Assembly (NCBI RefSeq): GCF_020010925.1
Contig: NZ_JAGJBZ010000004.1
Location: forward strand, 641,548 to 705,547
Direction of reading: 5' to 3'
Length of the DNA: 64,000 nucleotides
DNA from: Streptomyces griseiscabiei
Lineage (GTDB): Bacteria > Actinomycetota > Actinomycetes > Streptomycetales > Streptomycetaceae
Shown: piece after piece, positions 26,507-34,716 of the stretch
Position numbering within the stretch: position 1 is the first letter of the stretch
Layout of the letters: the number at the start of each line of letters is the position of its first letter
The notes under the pieces: generated by a model
What the model saw: the letters and a program-made list of their open reading frames with translations, nothing else
The model's database searches: none
What the model was told of the DNA's origin: nothing
Program-made: the position numbers and the translations under genes

Positions 26507-26952
26507 GCCCACTGACCGCTGCGGCTACCGCTGAGAGCGGTCCACAGCCGCCCCCCGCCTGCCGGCACCGAGCCCGCAGGCGGGGACTTTGCGCCGGGCG
26601 ACCGCGCCCCGACGGCAATGGTGGACACCCCACACACCGCCGGATCCGATGAGGCCATCCTCTGACGCCATCCTCAAGGTGGGGGATCTGCCGGACGACG
26701 ACTCGGCGTCCCGGCTGACCTCGATGAGGCCGTCGCCGGTGACCTGCGCGAAGGCACGGTGAGCGCTGCCGACGATGGCGACGCCCTCGCCGGGCGGCAG
26801 CCCGCCGCTCCCTGACGACGTCCGCGAGCCCCTTCGCGATCAGCTCGCCTGGCGGGTGGATGAGGCATCCACATGGCAGTCGATCATGAAAGGCGGCCTC
26901 CCGTTCGAAGCGAACGAGAGGCCGCTGACCCTCTGTCCTGCTGGTGCAGGCG
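26507..26952. other. Left flank of the integrated element; possible decayed gene
   Basis: No intact gene. On the minus strand about 26660-26880 shows fragments in shifted frames that read like a coding remnant (for example GELIAKGLADVVRE, then VGSAHRAFAQVTGDGL). It may be a decayed gene but cannot be assigned. The hairpin at 26894-26926 follows. Confidence 0.35.
26894..26926. terminator. Hairpin, probably the original tRNA-Arg terminator
   Basis: Stem GCGGCCT/AGGCCGC with an inner stem CGTTCG-AAG-CGAACG, followed on the minus strand by CTTTC. Read on the minus strand it sits just beyond the tRNA 3'-end copy at 26953, where a terminator for the tRNA gene would lie before the element inserted. 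Confidence 0.65.
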
Positions 26953-26995
26953 GTGCCCCCGGTAGGATTCGAACCTGCGACACCCGCTTTAGGAG
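26953..26995. other. Left attachment site (attachment repeat of tRNA-Arg 3' half)
   Basis: 43 bp that match 39528-39570 at 42 positions (T26963 versus C39538). The copy corresponds to tRNA-Arg(CCT) from the anticodon loop to the 3' end. The right-hand side continues into unrelated sequence, so only the partial tRNA is present here. This is the standard product of tyrosine-integrase insertion into a tRNA 3' end. Confidence 0.92.
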
Positions 26996-27122
26996 TTCGA
27001 TCCGGGCACGTTCCGGCTGCGGCCGGCGACTGGTGGGACGGCCGGGCAGAGACGCTGGCGTACGTGATCGTCCGGCGCCGTTGATGTCAGCTGTGGATGT
27101 CAGGCGGCGCCGCTTGCTTGGG

Positions 27123-27320
27123 CTACGGACGGCGGTAGGCGGCGCGGTCGGTTCCGGGTAGCGGGGCCCGGGAGAGAGTTACGGAGCAGGGGTACTCAGG
27201 GTCGCCTACCTCCATGAGTGCGAACTGATCGACGTCGTGCTGGACGAACCGATGGAGGTACTGCAAGAAGAGTTCGAGTTCCTCGCCGGAGAGCGGTTCG
27301 TCGTGTCGATCGTTTCGCAC
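27123..27320 (-). CDS. Small hypothetical protein of the element
   Basis: A 65-residue acidic protein from GTG 27320 with AGGGTGAG upstream. The sequence GEELELFLQYLHRFVQHDVD looks like a real amphipathic helix region. No family is recognised. It lies between the left attachment site and the IS; 27001-27122 and 27321-27475 hold nothing else I can support. Confidence 0.5.
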   Translation of the reverse strand: MRNDRHDEPLSGEELELFLQYLHRFVQHDVDQFALMEVGDPEYPCSVTLSRAPLPGTDRAAYRRP

Positions 27321-27475
27321 GCGCTCACCCTACGGCTGACCTGAGTGCCAGGACCTCTTCGTCCCGAAGCAACTTGGGCGGGGGCTCGGCCTTGAGATGG
27401 CGGGGCTTTCACCTGCGTGGATGGTCCGCAGCCGTTCGCGGTTGTTCGCCGTTGTCCGCTGGCGTTGTCACGCAG

Positions 27476-28075
27476 TTACTGACCTTGCTGGCGTGATGTC
27501 GTCAAGGTGAGGCCGGTTTCAGTGAGACATCCGTCGACGAGGTTGCTGCGGTACTGGATCTGGCGGAGGCCCTGGCGAAGGGTGCGCATCAGATGGTCGG
27601 GGTCGGTGAAGGCGGTGTTGGCCTGGCTGCTGCGTCGCAGCAGTGACCAGATGCCCTCGACGGGGTTGAGGTCCGGTGCATAGGCGGGCAGGAAGTAGCA
27701 GGTGATCCAGTCGTGGGTGTCGATGAACTCCCGCAGCCGGCGGTCCTTGTGCACGTTCAAGTTGTCCCAGACGAGCACGATCGGCGCGCCGAGCTGTTGG
27801 TGGGCGGCGGTCAGCAGGTCGCGGTAGTCGGTCCAGGTGAAGCTGCGTCTGCCGCCCCGCTTGTGGTCGGCGTGCCGCTTGGGCCGGTAGATCAGCCGTG
27901 AGCGCTCGCCCTCCTTGTAGCAGGTCAGAGCGGCGATGGAGAAGCGGCGCTGGGAGCGTCCCCGCACCCGGATGACGGGTGTGTGTCCGCGCCTGGCCCA
28001 GGTGCGGGCAGTGGGCGGCGTCATCGAGAACCCGGCCTCGTCTTCGAAGCAGAGCCAGGCCCCGAGCGCCGCCAT
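27476..28075 (-). CDS. IS630 family transposase, second frame (DDE catalytic part)
   Basis: A 199-residue frame with the DDE domain: FEDEAGF (first Asp), VLVWDNLNVHKD (second Asp) and YAPDLNPVEGIWSLLRR (Glu). The stop TAA at 27478-27476 uses the TA target dinucleotide plus the adjoining host T, so the stop codon was completed by the insertion site. It would be expressed as a frameshift fusion with the first frame. Confidence 0.88.
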   Translation of the reverse strand: MAALGAWLCFEDEAGFSMTPPTARTWARRGHTPVIRVRGRSQRRFSIAALTCYKEGERSRLIYRPKRHADHKRGGRRSFTWTDYRDLLTAAHQQLGAPIVLVWDNLNVHKDRRLREFIDTHDWITCYFLPAYAPDLNPVEGIWSLLRRSSQANTAFTDPDHLMRTLRQGLRQIQYRSNLVDGCLTETGLTLTTSRQQGQ

Positions 28076-28626
28076 AGCGTTTCCACCTGCGGCCAGGTCT
28101 CCTTCACCCAGCCGGTGACGGCTTCCTCGTCACGCTCGGTCGCGCGGCGGGCCGGCACCTGGTGGCTGAAGCCGTGCCGGTGCAGCATCTGCGCGATGGC
28201 CGACAGCGTCATGCTCTTGTGGAACCGGCGTCCGATCAGCGTCTTGATCCGCGAGAGCGTCCAGGTCTGGTCCGGCCAGCCGTGTGCGACCGGCCCCTTG
28301 GCCAGCTCCTGCTCGAGCACCTCAAACAACGCCTCGCTCAGCTTGGGCCTGGACGCCGGCCCCGCCGACTCCAGCGCTGACGTCCCGCCGTGCTCCCATG
28401 CCTGGCGCCATCGTTGTACCGACCGCACGCTGACACGTAACTCCTTGGCGACCGCGGCATTGTCGCGTCCCAGAGCGAATAACTCGGCCGCCCGCATCCG
28501 GATGCGCTCACGAAAGACCCGCCGCTCCGCGGTCAGCCCGCCCCCTTGCGGATACCTCATACAACCGGCCTACCGCGACAACCACCGCTTGTCAGCCCCC
28601 GCGACATCACCCCAGCAAGGTCAGTA
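27477..28626 (-). mobile_element. IS630-family insertion sequence
   Basis: About 1.15 kb bounded by inverted repeats: CTGACCTTGCTGG from 27479 and its complement ending at 28624, continuing as GTGATGTCG with one difference. TA dinucleotides flank both ends (27477-27478 and 28625-28626), the target duplication of IS630/Tc1-type elements. It carries two overlapping transposase frames on the minus strand. Both look intact. Confidence 0.88.
28021..28560 (-). CDS. IS630 family transposase, first frame (DNA-binding part)
   Basis: A 179-residue product containing a helix-turn-helix (AAELFALGRDNAAVAKELRV, SVRSVQRWRQAWEHGG) and a second winged helix domain (WTLSRIKTLIGRRFHKSMTL). It overlaps the second frame by about 55 bp near its end. 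In this family the full transposase is made by frameshifting from the first frame into the second. The last few residues (RRSGPGSASKTRPGSR) are the out-of-frame end past the likely slip site. Confidence 0.88.
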   Translation of the reverse strand: MRYPQGGGLTAERRVFRERIRMRAAELFALGRDNAAVAKELRVSVRSVQRWRQAWEHGGTSALESAGPASRPKLSEALFEVLEQELAKGPVAHGWPDQTWTLSRIKTLIGRRFHKSMTLSAIAQMLHRHGFSHQVPARRATERDEEAVTGWVKETWPQVETLWRRSGPGSASKTRPGSR

Positions 28627-28662
28627 GACACTCACTGCTCCCCCTGCGCGGGACCACCGTGC

Positions 28663-29133
28663 TCACCAGCACTCCATTGATCTCCCGACGTACTGACAGG
28701 TCGGGTCGTCGGGGTGGCCCCGCTCGTTGCCGCTGGCGCGCGACCACACGATCAGAACCAGCAGCGCGAGGAACCCGATCACGACGCCCTTGGCCCACCT
28801 CATGGACTCCTCATCGCGGACGCGCTGGATGAGGTCTTCGTGCTCCTGTTGGCGTCGTTCCGCAAGGGTGAAGCCGTCGTCGTCGGCAAACTCGTCGTTG
28901 GCGGATTCCTCGTCACTCGACAAGGAATCGAAGTGGACCGCCTCAAATTGTTCACGGCGGGCTTCGCGCGCCTCCCGTTGCGCTCGGACAGCGTCCGGTT
29001 CGGGGAAGGGGAACCGGCGGGACCAGTCACTCTTGTGACAGCTCGCGCAGCTCGAAACACCTTCTCCTTTGACGCGCATCAGGCGGCCGACGCCGTGACC
29101 ACAGTGTGGGCATGTGTGCTTGACCTCGGCCAT
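28663..29133 (-). CDS. Zinc-ribbon single-pass membrane protein
   Basis: A 156-residue protein. It begins with two cysteine pairs (CPHC at 8-11 and CASC at about 29-32), a zinc ribbon. A long charged, Arg/Glu-rich coiled-coil-like middle follows, then one transmembrane helix near residues 115-135 (VVIGFLALLVLIVW) and a short tail with two cysteines. The topology would place the zinc ribbon in the cytoplasm. It is inside the element between the IS and the ATPase operon. Function unknown. Confidence 0.75.
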   Translation of the reverse strand: MAEVKHTCPHCGHGVGRLMRVKGEGVSSCASCHKSDWSRRFPFPEPDAVRAQREAREARREQFEAVHFDSLSSDEESANDEFADDDGFTLAERRQQEHEDLIQRVRDEESMRWAKGVVIGFLALLVLIVWSRASGNERGHPDDPTCQYVGRSMECW

Positions 29134-29734
29134 GTTCCCCCCTCAACGACCGGTTCAGATTAGAGCTCGGGCCATGTCTGTGGGGGCAGTACGGAGGTTC
29201 CTGCGGGCACGCGGCTCGGAGGCCGCAACCAGAGATAGATAAGTGCACGTCAAGGCTGTCCAACGAGTCAGCTTTCCGTGACTCGTCCGCGTATGGTCCA
29301 CAGCGTCCCGCTCATGTCCGCGCGAGGGCCTGTCGTTTGGATCAGGCGGCGTCAGGGCGCGGTGCCTTGCAGGCCGGCCCGAGCGGGCAGGGTGCGTGCA
29401 CCCTGTAAGGCGGAGGATGGCGACGGCACGATGTGCCCCTCCCGCGTGAGCGAATCCGAGCGTGGGGGACTCGGTGACTGACGCCGCAGATGGGAATGCT
29501 CTGCCTTCCACACCCTGCCCCTTCAGTAACCAGGTCGCAAATAAACCAAACGCCGCATTTGGGGCAAAAGATGCCTAAGTTGCAAAACTCGCCATCTTCT
29601 CGATTCTGCCTATTTTAAGTTGCTGGATGGTGAGGATGTGTCAGATTCGGGTCGAGTAGTGGACCATGATGCGACCGGCAGCAGTAGACTGGCTGACCAA
29701 CTTGACGAATTGTTGCGGCAGTGGGGGGCGCGCA
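29134..29734. other. Non-coding stretch with AT-rich promoter region of the ATPase operon
   Basis: No convincing gene in these 601 bp. A perfect 8-bp dyad CAGGGTGC-GT-GCACCCTG occurs at 29388-29405. From about 29520 to 29650 the sequence becomes strikingly AT-rich for this genome, which suits a promoter for the genes starting at 29735. Confidence 0.6.
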
Positions 29735-29920
29735 GTGTCAAACCTTGGCCAACGGATGTTGGGTGTGATGAGTGAGGTATCGGCAGCGGCCGAGGCCCAT
29801 GCCCCCGATGCTGACGCGCTGACTTCGGATGAATTGGCACTCCTGAAACTGTTGGCAACGGAGCCGTTCGACTTGAGTCTTACCCTCAAGGAGTTGATGG
29901 CTGATGCACATCAGGATTGA
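29735..29920 (+). CDS. Small acidic protein, first gene of the ATPase operon
   Basis: About 61 residues from GTG 29735 (GGGGGG seven bases upstream); an ATG at 29768 is a shorter alternative. The product is acidic and helical (TSDELALLKLLATEPFDLSL) and could be a small partner subunit. Its end overlaps the start of the ATPase gene by 17 bp, which means tight coupling. Small middle components preceding SMC-like ATPases are known from ABC three-component systems; whether this is one is a guess. Confidence 0.55.
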   Translation: MSNLGQRMLGVMSEVSAAAEAHAPDADALTSDELALLKLLATEPFDLSLTLKELMADAHQD

Positions 29921-32291
29921 AACCGAACGCCGCAGAGGCCTTCGCATAATCGAGGAAATCCCTGACATCGAGCTTTGCAAGATTCAGGGATACAACGGTA
30001 TTGGCAAGACCAATGCAATCAAGCTGCTAGCATTGTGCGTTGGCGAAACACCCTTTCGCAGTGATTCTGCGGCGTGGCCGTCTTTCAGAGAGCAGCTCTT
30101 GGGTGGGAGCGTAGAGATCTCAGGCCTCCGCAACGGAGAAGAAATCAGATGGGATCTGACCCCGGAGCAGTGGCCGCTCGACCCTGCAGAGTCACTCAAT
30201 GAAGCGATCGGGTCCGTTTGGATCAATGGGAAGAAATCTAGCCACAACGATGTAAGGCAGATTCTTCGCGTATATCACATTCTAGCTGCAGACACGCCGC
30301 AGAATGTCCTGTCTGCGCGAATCCTGGAAGCGCAAAAAGAAATTCTGGGATGGACCACGGAGCGTCAGGCGCGCCTAAATGCCCTTGACGAATCAATCGA
30401 CACTGTTCGTGAGCTGATTGTCGATGCTGGACCGGAGAATTTCGCAGCAGAACTTGTGATCATGCGCGATTCCAGGCAACGGGCGGAGAAGATTGCAGGC
30501 GAGCTAGCAGAAGCTAGCCGCCGCATGAAGCTTCTCAAGCGGGCGGTTGAAGTAGCAGACCGGCTGATTCAGGTTCGAGGGCGTGGGCCGGAAATGGACG
30601 CGACACTCGCCGAACTTGCGGGGCGCCTTGCTGATCTCGATAGCCAAAAGGAATCGCTAGATCAGAAAATCGCGGATGCTAGTGCTCGGAAGCATCGCGA
30701 TGCAGAGGCCGAGAAAAAATTCAAAAACGCTCAGAATTACTTGGATCGACATGATCGATCCTTGCGAGCGGCACGTCGCTCACTGGAGAATGCTGCAGCG
30801 GGCGCAGGCATCGAGCCTCGGCGTGACGTCATAGAGCGGGCACAACGCGAAGCCAGCGAACGCCTCGGCGCGTTGACGAGCCAACTACCGAGTGTGCATT
30901 CGGCCCCACTGATCCTTGAAGTTCTCGACGACCTGATTCGTCGTCTGACTGCAGCAGAGGATGAGGAACTTGGCTCTGCCACCCTGCTGACGAACTCAGA
31001 AGGTACGGAGATCTACTCCGTGTCGTCTTTGAATCGCTCTTTGTCGGCAGATCGTGAAAAGCTTCGGAAACGCACTCCGTCTGCTGACGCAGCTAAGCTC
31101 AATGAGGATATTTCGGACACGCGTAATCTCCTCGATAATCTGACGCAAACTTCCGATGCCCTTGGCGCGTTCGAGCTGGCTGAGGCCGGTTTGGTAAAGG
31201 CCAAGAAACGTCTGAAAGATGCGGTCGACAGTCTTCCTGAGCAGACGGCGCGGACGCTAGACGAACTCATGGAGCACAGAAATAAGCTAGATAAGGATTC
31301 GGCACAGGTTCAATCGAATCACGCTAGGCTTTCCCACGCGCGCGAGTTGCTCGGTGGAGGGCTCGATGAGCAGTCTCTGAATGCGGAACTCGTGCAACTC
31401 TGTCAAACCATGGATGTTAAGGCCTCACGCGTTAAAGGTCACTTAATGACAGAAGCGGCGAAGCTAGAGGAGATCGCTCGCAGCGATACACAGGCATCTC
31501 AGCAAGCCGAACGTGCAAGCGTAGCAGTTGAGAGACGTTCATCAGCTATGAAGAACGTAATCATTCAACTTACGCAGGATGCGAAGAATCGTTGGCTTGT
31601 TGAAGCCGTGCCACGCCTTGCTGACCTCGCCGACGCTGATGAGGAAAGTCAAGCTGCCGCTCTGATGACTGCTTTGAATAATGTGGAGAAGGCAAGGAAT
31701 AAACTCCACCGCATCGATGGGCTGGTCAGAGGTACTGGACGAGCACTTGGCGAGCTTCATAACAGCATGGACAGCAGGGGTGGACTCCCGGCGGGAGTCG
31801 AGCCAGTCGACCACTCTGTGCGTCTTTGGCTGGGCGAGGATGTCCGGAAGTGGTTCGATGATGAACTCGTCCGAAAGGCTCTTTTCGGCGGCGGCAGCGA
31901 TATACGCCTCGACCCGACCGACATGACGATTTGCTGGATTAATGAAGACGGTGAAGAGGAACGTCGTCCGCTCTCGGCCTTCTCGAGCGGGCAACAAGTA
32001 TTCGCCTATACACAGGCACAGGTTGCCAAGCTTGATCGTGAGGGCCTCCCAGCAGCCAACAGGCTGATCGCTCTCGATGAGTTCGGATCCTTCTTGGACT
32101 GGGATCGCATGTCTAGCCTGGTTGACTTTCTACAGTCTCGCGAACGCGGGACGACGAAGGATCAAGTACTCGTGATTCTTCCTTTGGAAGAAAACGCGCC
32201 CCGCCGGCGCGGTGGCGAAGACAGTGTGGTCCAGGATCAGATCCGCAGTCTGGAACAGCGTGGCTACTTTGCGGAGGAGCTTCGCACGTGA
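29904..32291 (+). CDS. SMC/RecN-like coiled-coil ATPase
   Basis: A 795-residue protein with split ABC-type ATPase halves. Walker A is GYNGIGKT at residues 29-36. At the C-terminus lie a signature-like segment FSSGQQ (693-698) and Walker B LIALDEFG with Asp725/Glu726. Between them about 500 residues are heptad-rich and charged, predicted coiled coil, as in SMC, Rad50/SbcC and RecN. I see no zinc hook (CxxC). It probably binds DNA ends or foreign DNA and signals to partners by ATP hydrolysis. AAGGAG precedes the start. The gene's GTGA overlap with the next gene implies a complex. Confidence 0.85.
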   Translation: MHIRIETERRRGLRIIEEIPDIELCKIQGYNGIGKTNAIKLLALCVGETPFRSDSAAWPSFREQLLGGSVEISGLRNGEEIRWDLTPEQWPLDPAESLNEAIGSVWINGKKSSHNDVRQILRVYHILAADTPQNVLSARILEAQKEILGWTTERQARLNALDESIDTVRELIVDAGPENFAAELVIMRDSRQRAEKIAGELAEASRRMKLLKRAVEVADRLIQVRGRGPEMDATLAELAGRLADLDSQKESLDQKIADASARKHRDAEAEKKFKNAQNYLDRHDRSLRAARRSLENAAAGAGIEPRRDVIERAQREASERLGALTSQLPSVHSAPLILEVLDDLIRRLTAAEDEELGSATLLTNSEGTEIYSVSSLNRSLSADREKLRKRTPSADAAKLNEDISDTRNLLDNLTQTSDALGAFELAEAGLVKAKKRLKDAVDSLPEQTARTLDELMEHRNKLDKDSAQVQSNHARLSHARELLGGGLDEQSLNAELVQLCQTMDVKASRVKGHLMTEAAKLEEIARSDTQASQQAERASVAVERRSSAMKNVIIQLTQDAKNRWLVEAVPRLADLADADEESQAAALMTALNNVEKARNKLHRIDGLVRGTGRALGELHNSMDSRGGLPAGVEPVDHSVRLWLGEDVRKWFDDELVRKALFGGGSDIRLDPTDMTICWINEDGEEERRPLSAFSSGQQVFAYTQAQVAKLDREGLPAANRLIALDEFGSFLDWDRMSSLVDFLQSRERGTTKDQVLVILPLEENAPRRRGGEDSVVQDQIRSLEQRGYFAEELRT

Positions 32292-33292
32292 ATGAATCTG
32301 GGCATCGCACAGTTTTTGGCGTTCCTGCGGTTCTTACTGGATCAGAGATTTCTGTGCTCGTGGAAGATCTCACGACACTATGGAAGCTGACCTACAGTAG
32401 CCCGCCTAAGGATGTGGAGTCGGACCTTGAATTGTGCCGGAAGTTCTTTGACCCGCTGGCGCGGGGTGGCACGCTCCGTGAGCGGCTAGCCTCTCTTGAG
32501 AAAACACCTATGAAGATCAGGAGATCTTCATATGCGCAACCACTCGTAATCGACGTGGGATCCGACTCATGCATTGTCGGAGTCGAGGCGCGACTATTTC
32601 TAGACCTATTGCAAGACGCCGCGGGAGAAGACTATTTGGTCCTTTCTCCGGTGTCGATTGCAGCTATGGAGAGACGCGCACTTGATAAGTATCGCGAGTG
32701 GTCTACAGCCCGACTAAATCAGGTCATTGCGCTGCGTTCCGGCAAGGCCATTGAGGTCATGCAGGCGATCTCGGTAGGTCTAGTCATTGCGCTCCTGGTT
32801 AATCGATCCGACTCGCCAGAACGAGCCATTCCAAAGTTGTCTACGGACTCGCCAGAAGGGCGCCGCCTCAACTCAGCCATCTACAGCGGGGCAGAGCGGT
32901 TCGCTGAGGTGGTAATGCCTAATAAGAGCTCACGCTCTGCTGGCGAGAGAAGCCTCAAAGGGGGCTATGGCCTCAGCGAAGCCAGACGTCGACTGGCTCA
33001 TCGCCTGGTGACTGAAAAGAGATCAAGCGGCGAGTTCGTCCATGTAGCCGCGGAATACAAAGGCGAGGTCATTCTCTACCTCGCGGCGGATCTGGCGCGA
33101 AGGTCTTCGTTGGCCGAAGAAGCTTTGACAGAGGCCTTTGATGAACTGATCGCAGGATTTCGCGAAACCGGGGACGCTCTTGCTCATGGGTCTCTTATTT
33201 TTGAGCGCCCTGCAGACACTCGCCGACTGAAGACACAATTCATTTCCGCGTTCGCAGAAGCTCGGGCTCGCAACGAACGCGAAAGTGAATAA
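32288..33292 (+). CDS. Unknown protein coupled to the SMC-like ATPase
   Basis: A 334-residue protein from GTG 32288, overlapping the ATPase stop as GTGA. It has no signal peptide or sure membrane helix (one moderately hydrophobic helix near residue 160, AISVGLVIALLV). The C-terminal third is helical (EALTEAFDELIAGFRETGD). I recognise no family and no nuclease motif. Coupling to the ATPase suggests it is the effector or accessory subunit of the same complex. Codon use is less GC-biased than in flanking host genes. Confidence 0.75.
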   Translation: MNESGHRTVFGVPAVLTGSEISVLVEDLTTLWKLTYSSPPKDVESDLELCRKFFDPLARGGTLRERLASLEKTPMKIRRSSYAQPLVIDVGSDSCIVGVEARLFLDLLQDAAGEDYLVLSPVSIAAMERRALDKYREWSTARLNQVIALRSGKAIEVMQAISVGLVIALLVNRSDSPERAIPKLSTDSPEGRRLNSAIYSGAERFAEVVMPNKSSRSAGERSLKGGYGLSEARRRLAHRLVTEKRSSGEFVHVAAEYKGEVILYLAADLARRSSLAEEALTEAFDELIAGFRETGDALAHGSLIFERPADTRRLKTQFISAFAEARARNERESE

Positions 33293-33297
33293 ATTGT

Positions 33298-34695
33298 CTA
33301 GCTTTTACGGAAGAGGATAAGCCTTTCCGAAAGCTCGACGTCATGCCGCACATTGTTGCTTTGCCATCGCTGGCCCCGCTTGCGGAGGGTTAGGTCCTTC
33401 TCGAATGAGAATCCGAGACCTTGGGCGATGTCGCCAATTAGACGCGGAGTGTCGATGTATACTCCGTAAGGTGCACTGTCGCCGACGAGCCATACGACAG
33501 GGGATCCAGGCTTCAAAGCGGTGGCCATATTTTCGAGCACTTGAGCAATGGCCAAGAAGTAATCGGGGAGGACTCGGTCGTACTCTTTACCTCTGGGACG
33601 CTTATTGCGCTCGGCCAAAAGTTTAGAGGTTATAGCAAGGACTGATTCAGCGATCTCTCCGTACTCTTCGAGCCTTTCAGCGGCGATGCGTGCTGCAGAT
33701 ACGCTGCTTTGCTGTGTTGTTGCCGTCAGCATTTCTGAGCGAACCTCTGTGCACATTTCAGCCCAGCTAGAGATGTCCCCCCAGAAATAGAGCTCGAGAC
33801 GGGTTGCGTCCGCGTAGTCGAAGTTGTTGAGATACGGCGGAGATGAGACGCAACCGTGAGCGCTCTCAGGCCCCAAACTTTCCCATGCGATTTTTCCGCG
33901 CGAGTCGCCCTGAACAACTTGGTAGGAAAGATGGTTGGGGCTATCGACTGTTTCACGAATGTCTTGTTCCATCCATTCTGCGCGTTGGACGAAGCGCGCC
34001 AATGGATCGCGATGGATAGGCTTTCGTTCTGTTCCTGGTCTTTGATAGGGCCAGCCGACGCGTGCTGAGGCAACATCGCGGAGGGTTCCCAAGAGTGCCC
34101 ATTTAACGTGGAGATTCCACGTCCCACCTGCTCCGGCGCGAATCAGGTCGCGAAGGGCTACGAGTTGCCCGAGGACGCTGCTACTGAAACAGCGCGCTAC
34201 GAGGTCTGGTTCCTGGTCGACTCGGCGCTCCGCTGAAGAGCTCTGCTGGGCTGCTGCGACAGCTAGTGTTCGGGCTACTTCACCGAGGGTCCTATCTGTG
34301 GCGCGCGGCCGACCCTGCAGTTTCAACCGGCCCAGTTCCGCGATTAGTGGGTGGGCTTCAACGCCAAAGAATGAGTGGCCCGCCTGGCGAGCTGCCGTTC
34401 CTGTTACGGCTGAGCCGGCGAATGGATCGAGTATCAAACTCTCTGGATCAAGCTCAAGATGAGAGAGGAGAGTGGCGACGTAGTCAGAGGCGAAGCCAGC
34501 CGGGTACCGGAACCAGCGATCGAATGGCTCGCTCCTGCTCGTACCGTGTGCTCTTCCGCGGCCTGATGAGGGGGTCGGAAGAGACTGAGGCTTCCAGGAG
34601 GCATCGAGAGTGAGGTCGGCAAGGAGCTGCTGTCCAGCTTGAGTCTCGTTAGTCAACACGTTTCCATTGCACCACGGCGCCGTGCCCACTGACAC
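33298..34695 (-). CDS. DNA methyltransferase (N4-cytosine/N6-adenine type)
   Basis: A 465-residue protein. Motif I is DPFAGSAVTG (residues 90-99), close to the DPFxGSGTT of SAM-binding DNA methylases, and motif IV is SSPPY (284-288), the SPPY form usual in N4-cytosine enzymes. A long, possibly target-recognition, segment lies between them, and the C-terminus ends with a conserved-looking GDSAPYGVYIDTPRLIGDIA region. It follows the kinase gene by 21 bp on the same strand, so they are probably one transcript. The start is GTG 34695 or GTG 34689; both have AGGA close by. No restriction nuclease is adjacent. Confidence 0.87.
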   Translation of the reverse strand: MSVGTAPWCNGNVLTNETQAGQQLLADLTLDASWKPQSLPTPSSGRGRAHGTSRSEPFDRWFRYPAGFASDYVATLLSHLELDPESLILDPFAGSAVTGTAARQAGHSFFGVEAHPLIAELGRLKLQGRPRATDRTLGEVARTLAVAAAQQSSSAERRVDQEPDLVARCFSSSVLGQLVALRDLIRAGAGGTWNLHVKWALLGTLRDVASARVGWPYQRPGTERKPIHRDPLARFVQRAEWMEQDIRETVDSPNHLSYQVVQGDSRGKIAWESLGPESAHGCVSSPPYLNNFDYADATRLELYFWGDISSWAEMCTEVRSEMLTATTQQSSVSAARIAAERLEEYGEIAESVLAITSKLLAERNKRPRGKEYDRVLPDYFLAIAQVLENMATALKPGSPVVWLVGDSAPYGVYIDTPRLIGDIAQGLGFSFEKDLTLRKRGQRWQSNNVRHDVELSERLILFRKS

Positions 34696-34716
34696 AGTTC
34701 CTGAGAGATACGGACG

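Noticed and set aside
29155..29511. A 118-codon minus-strand frame before the ATPase operon
   Set aside because: No domain, odd composition and no ribosome site; the AT-rich part nearby looks regulatory.
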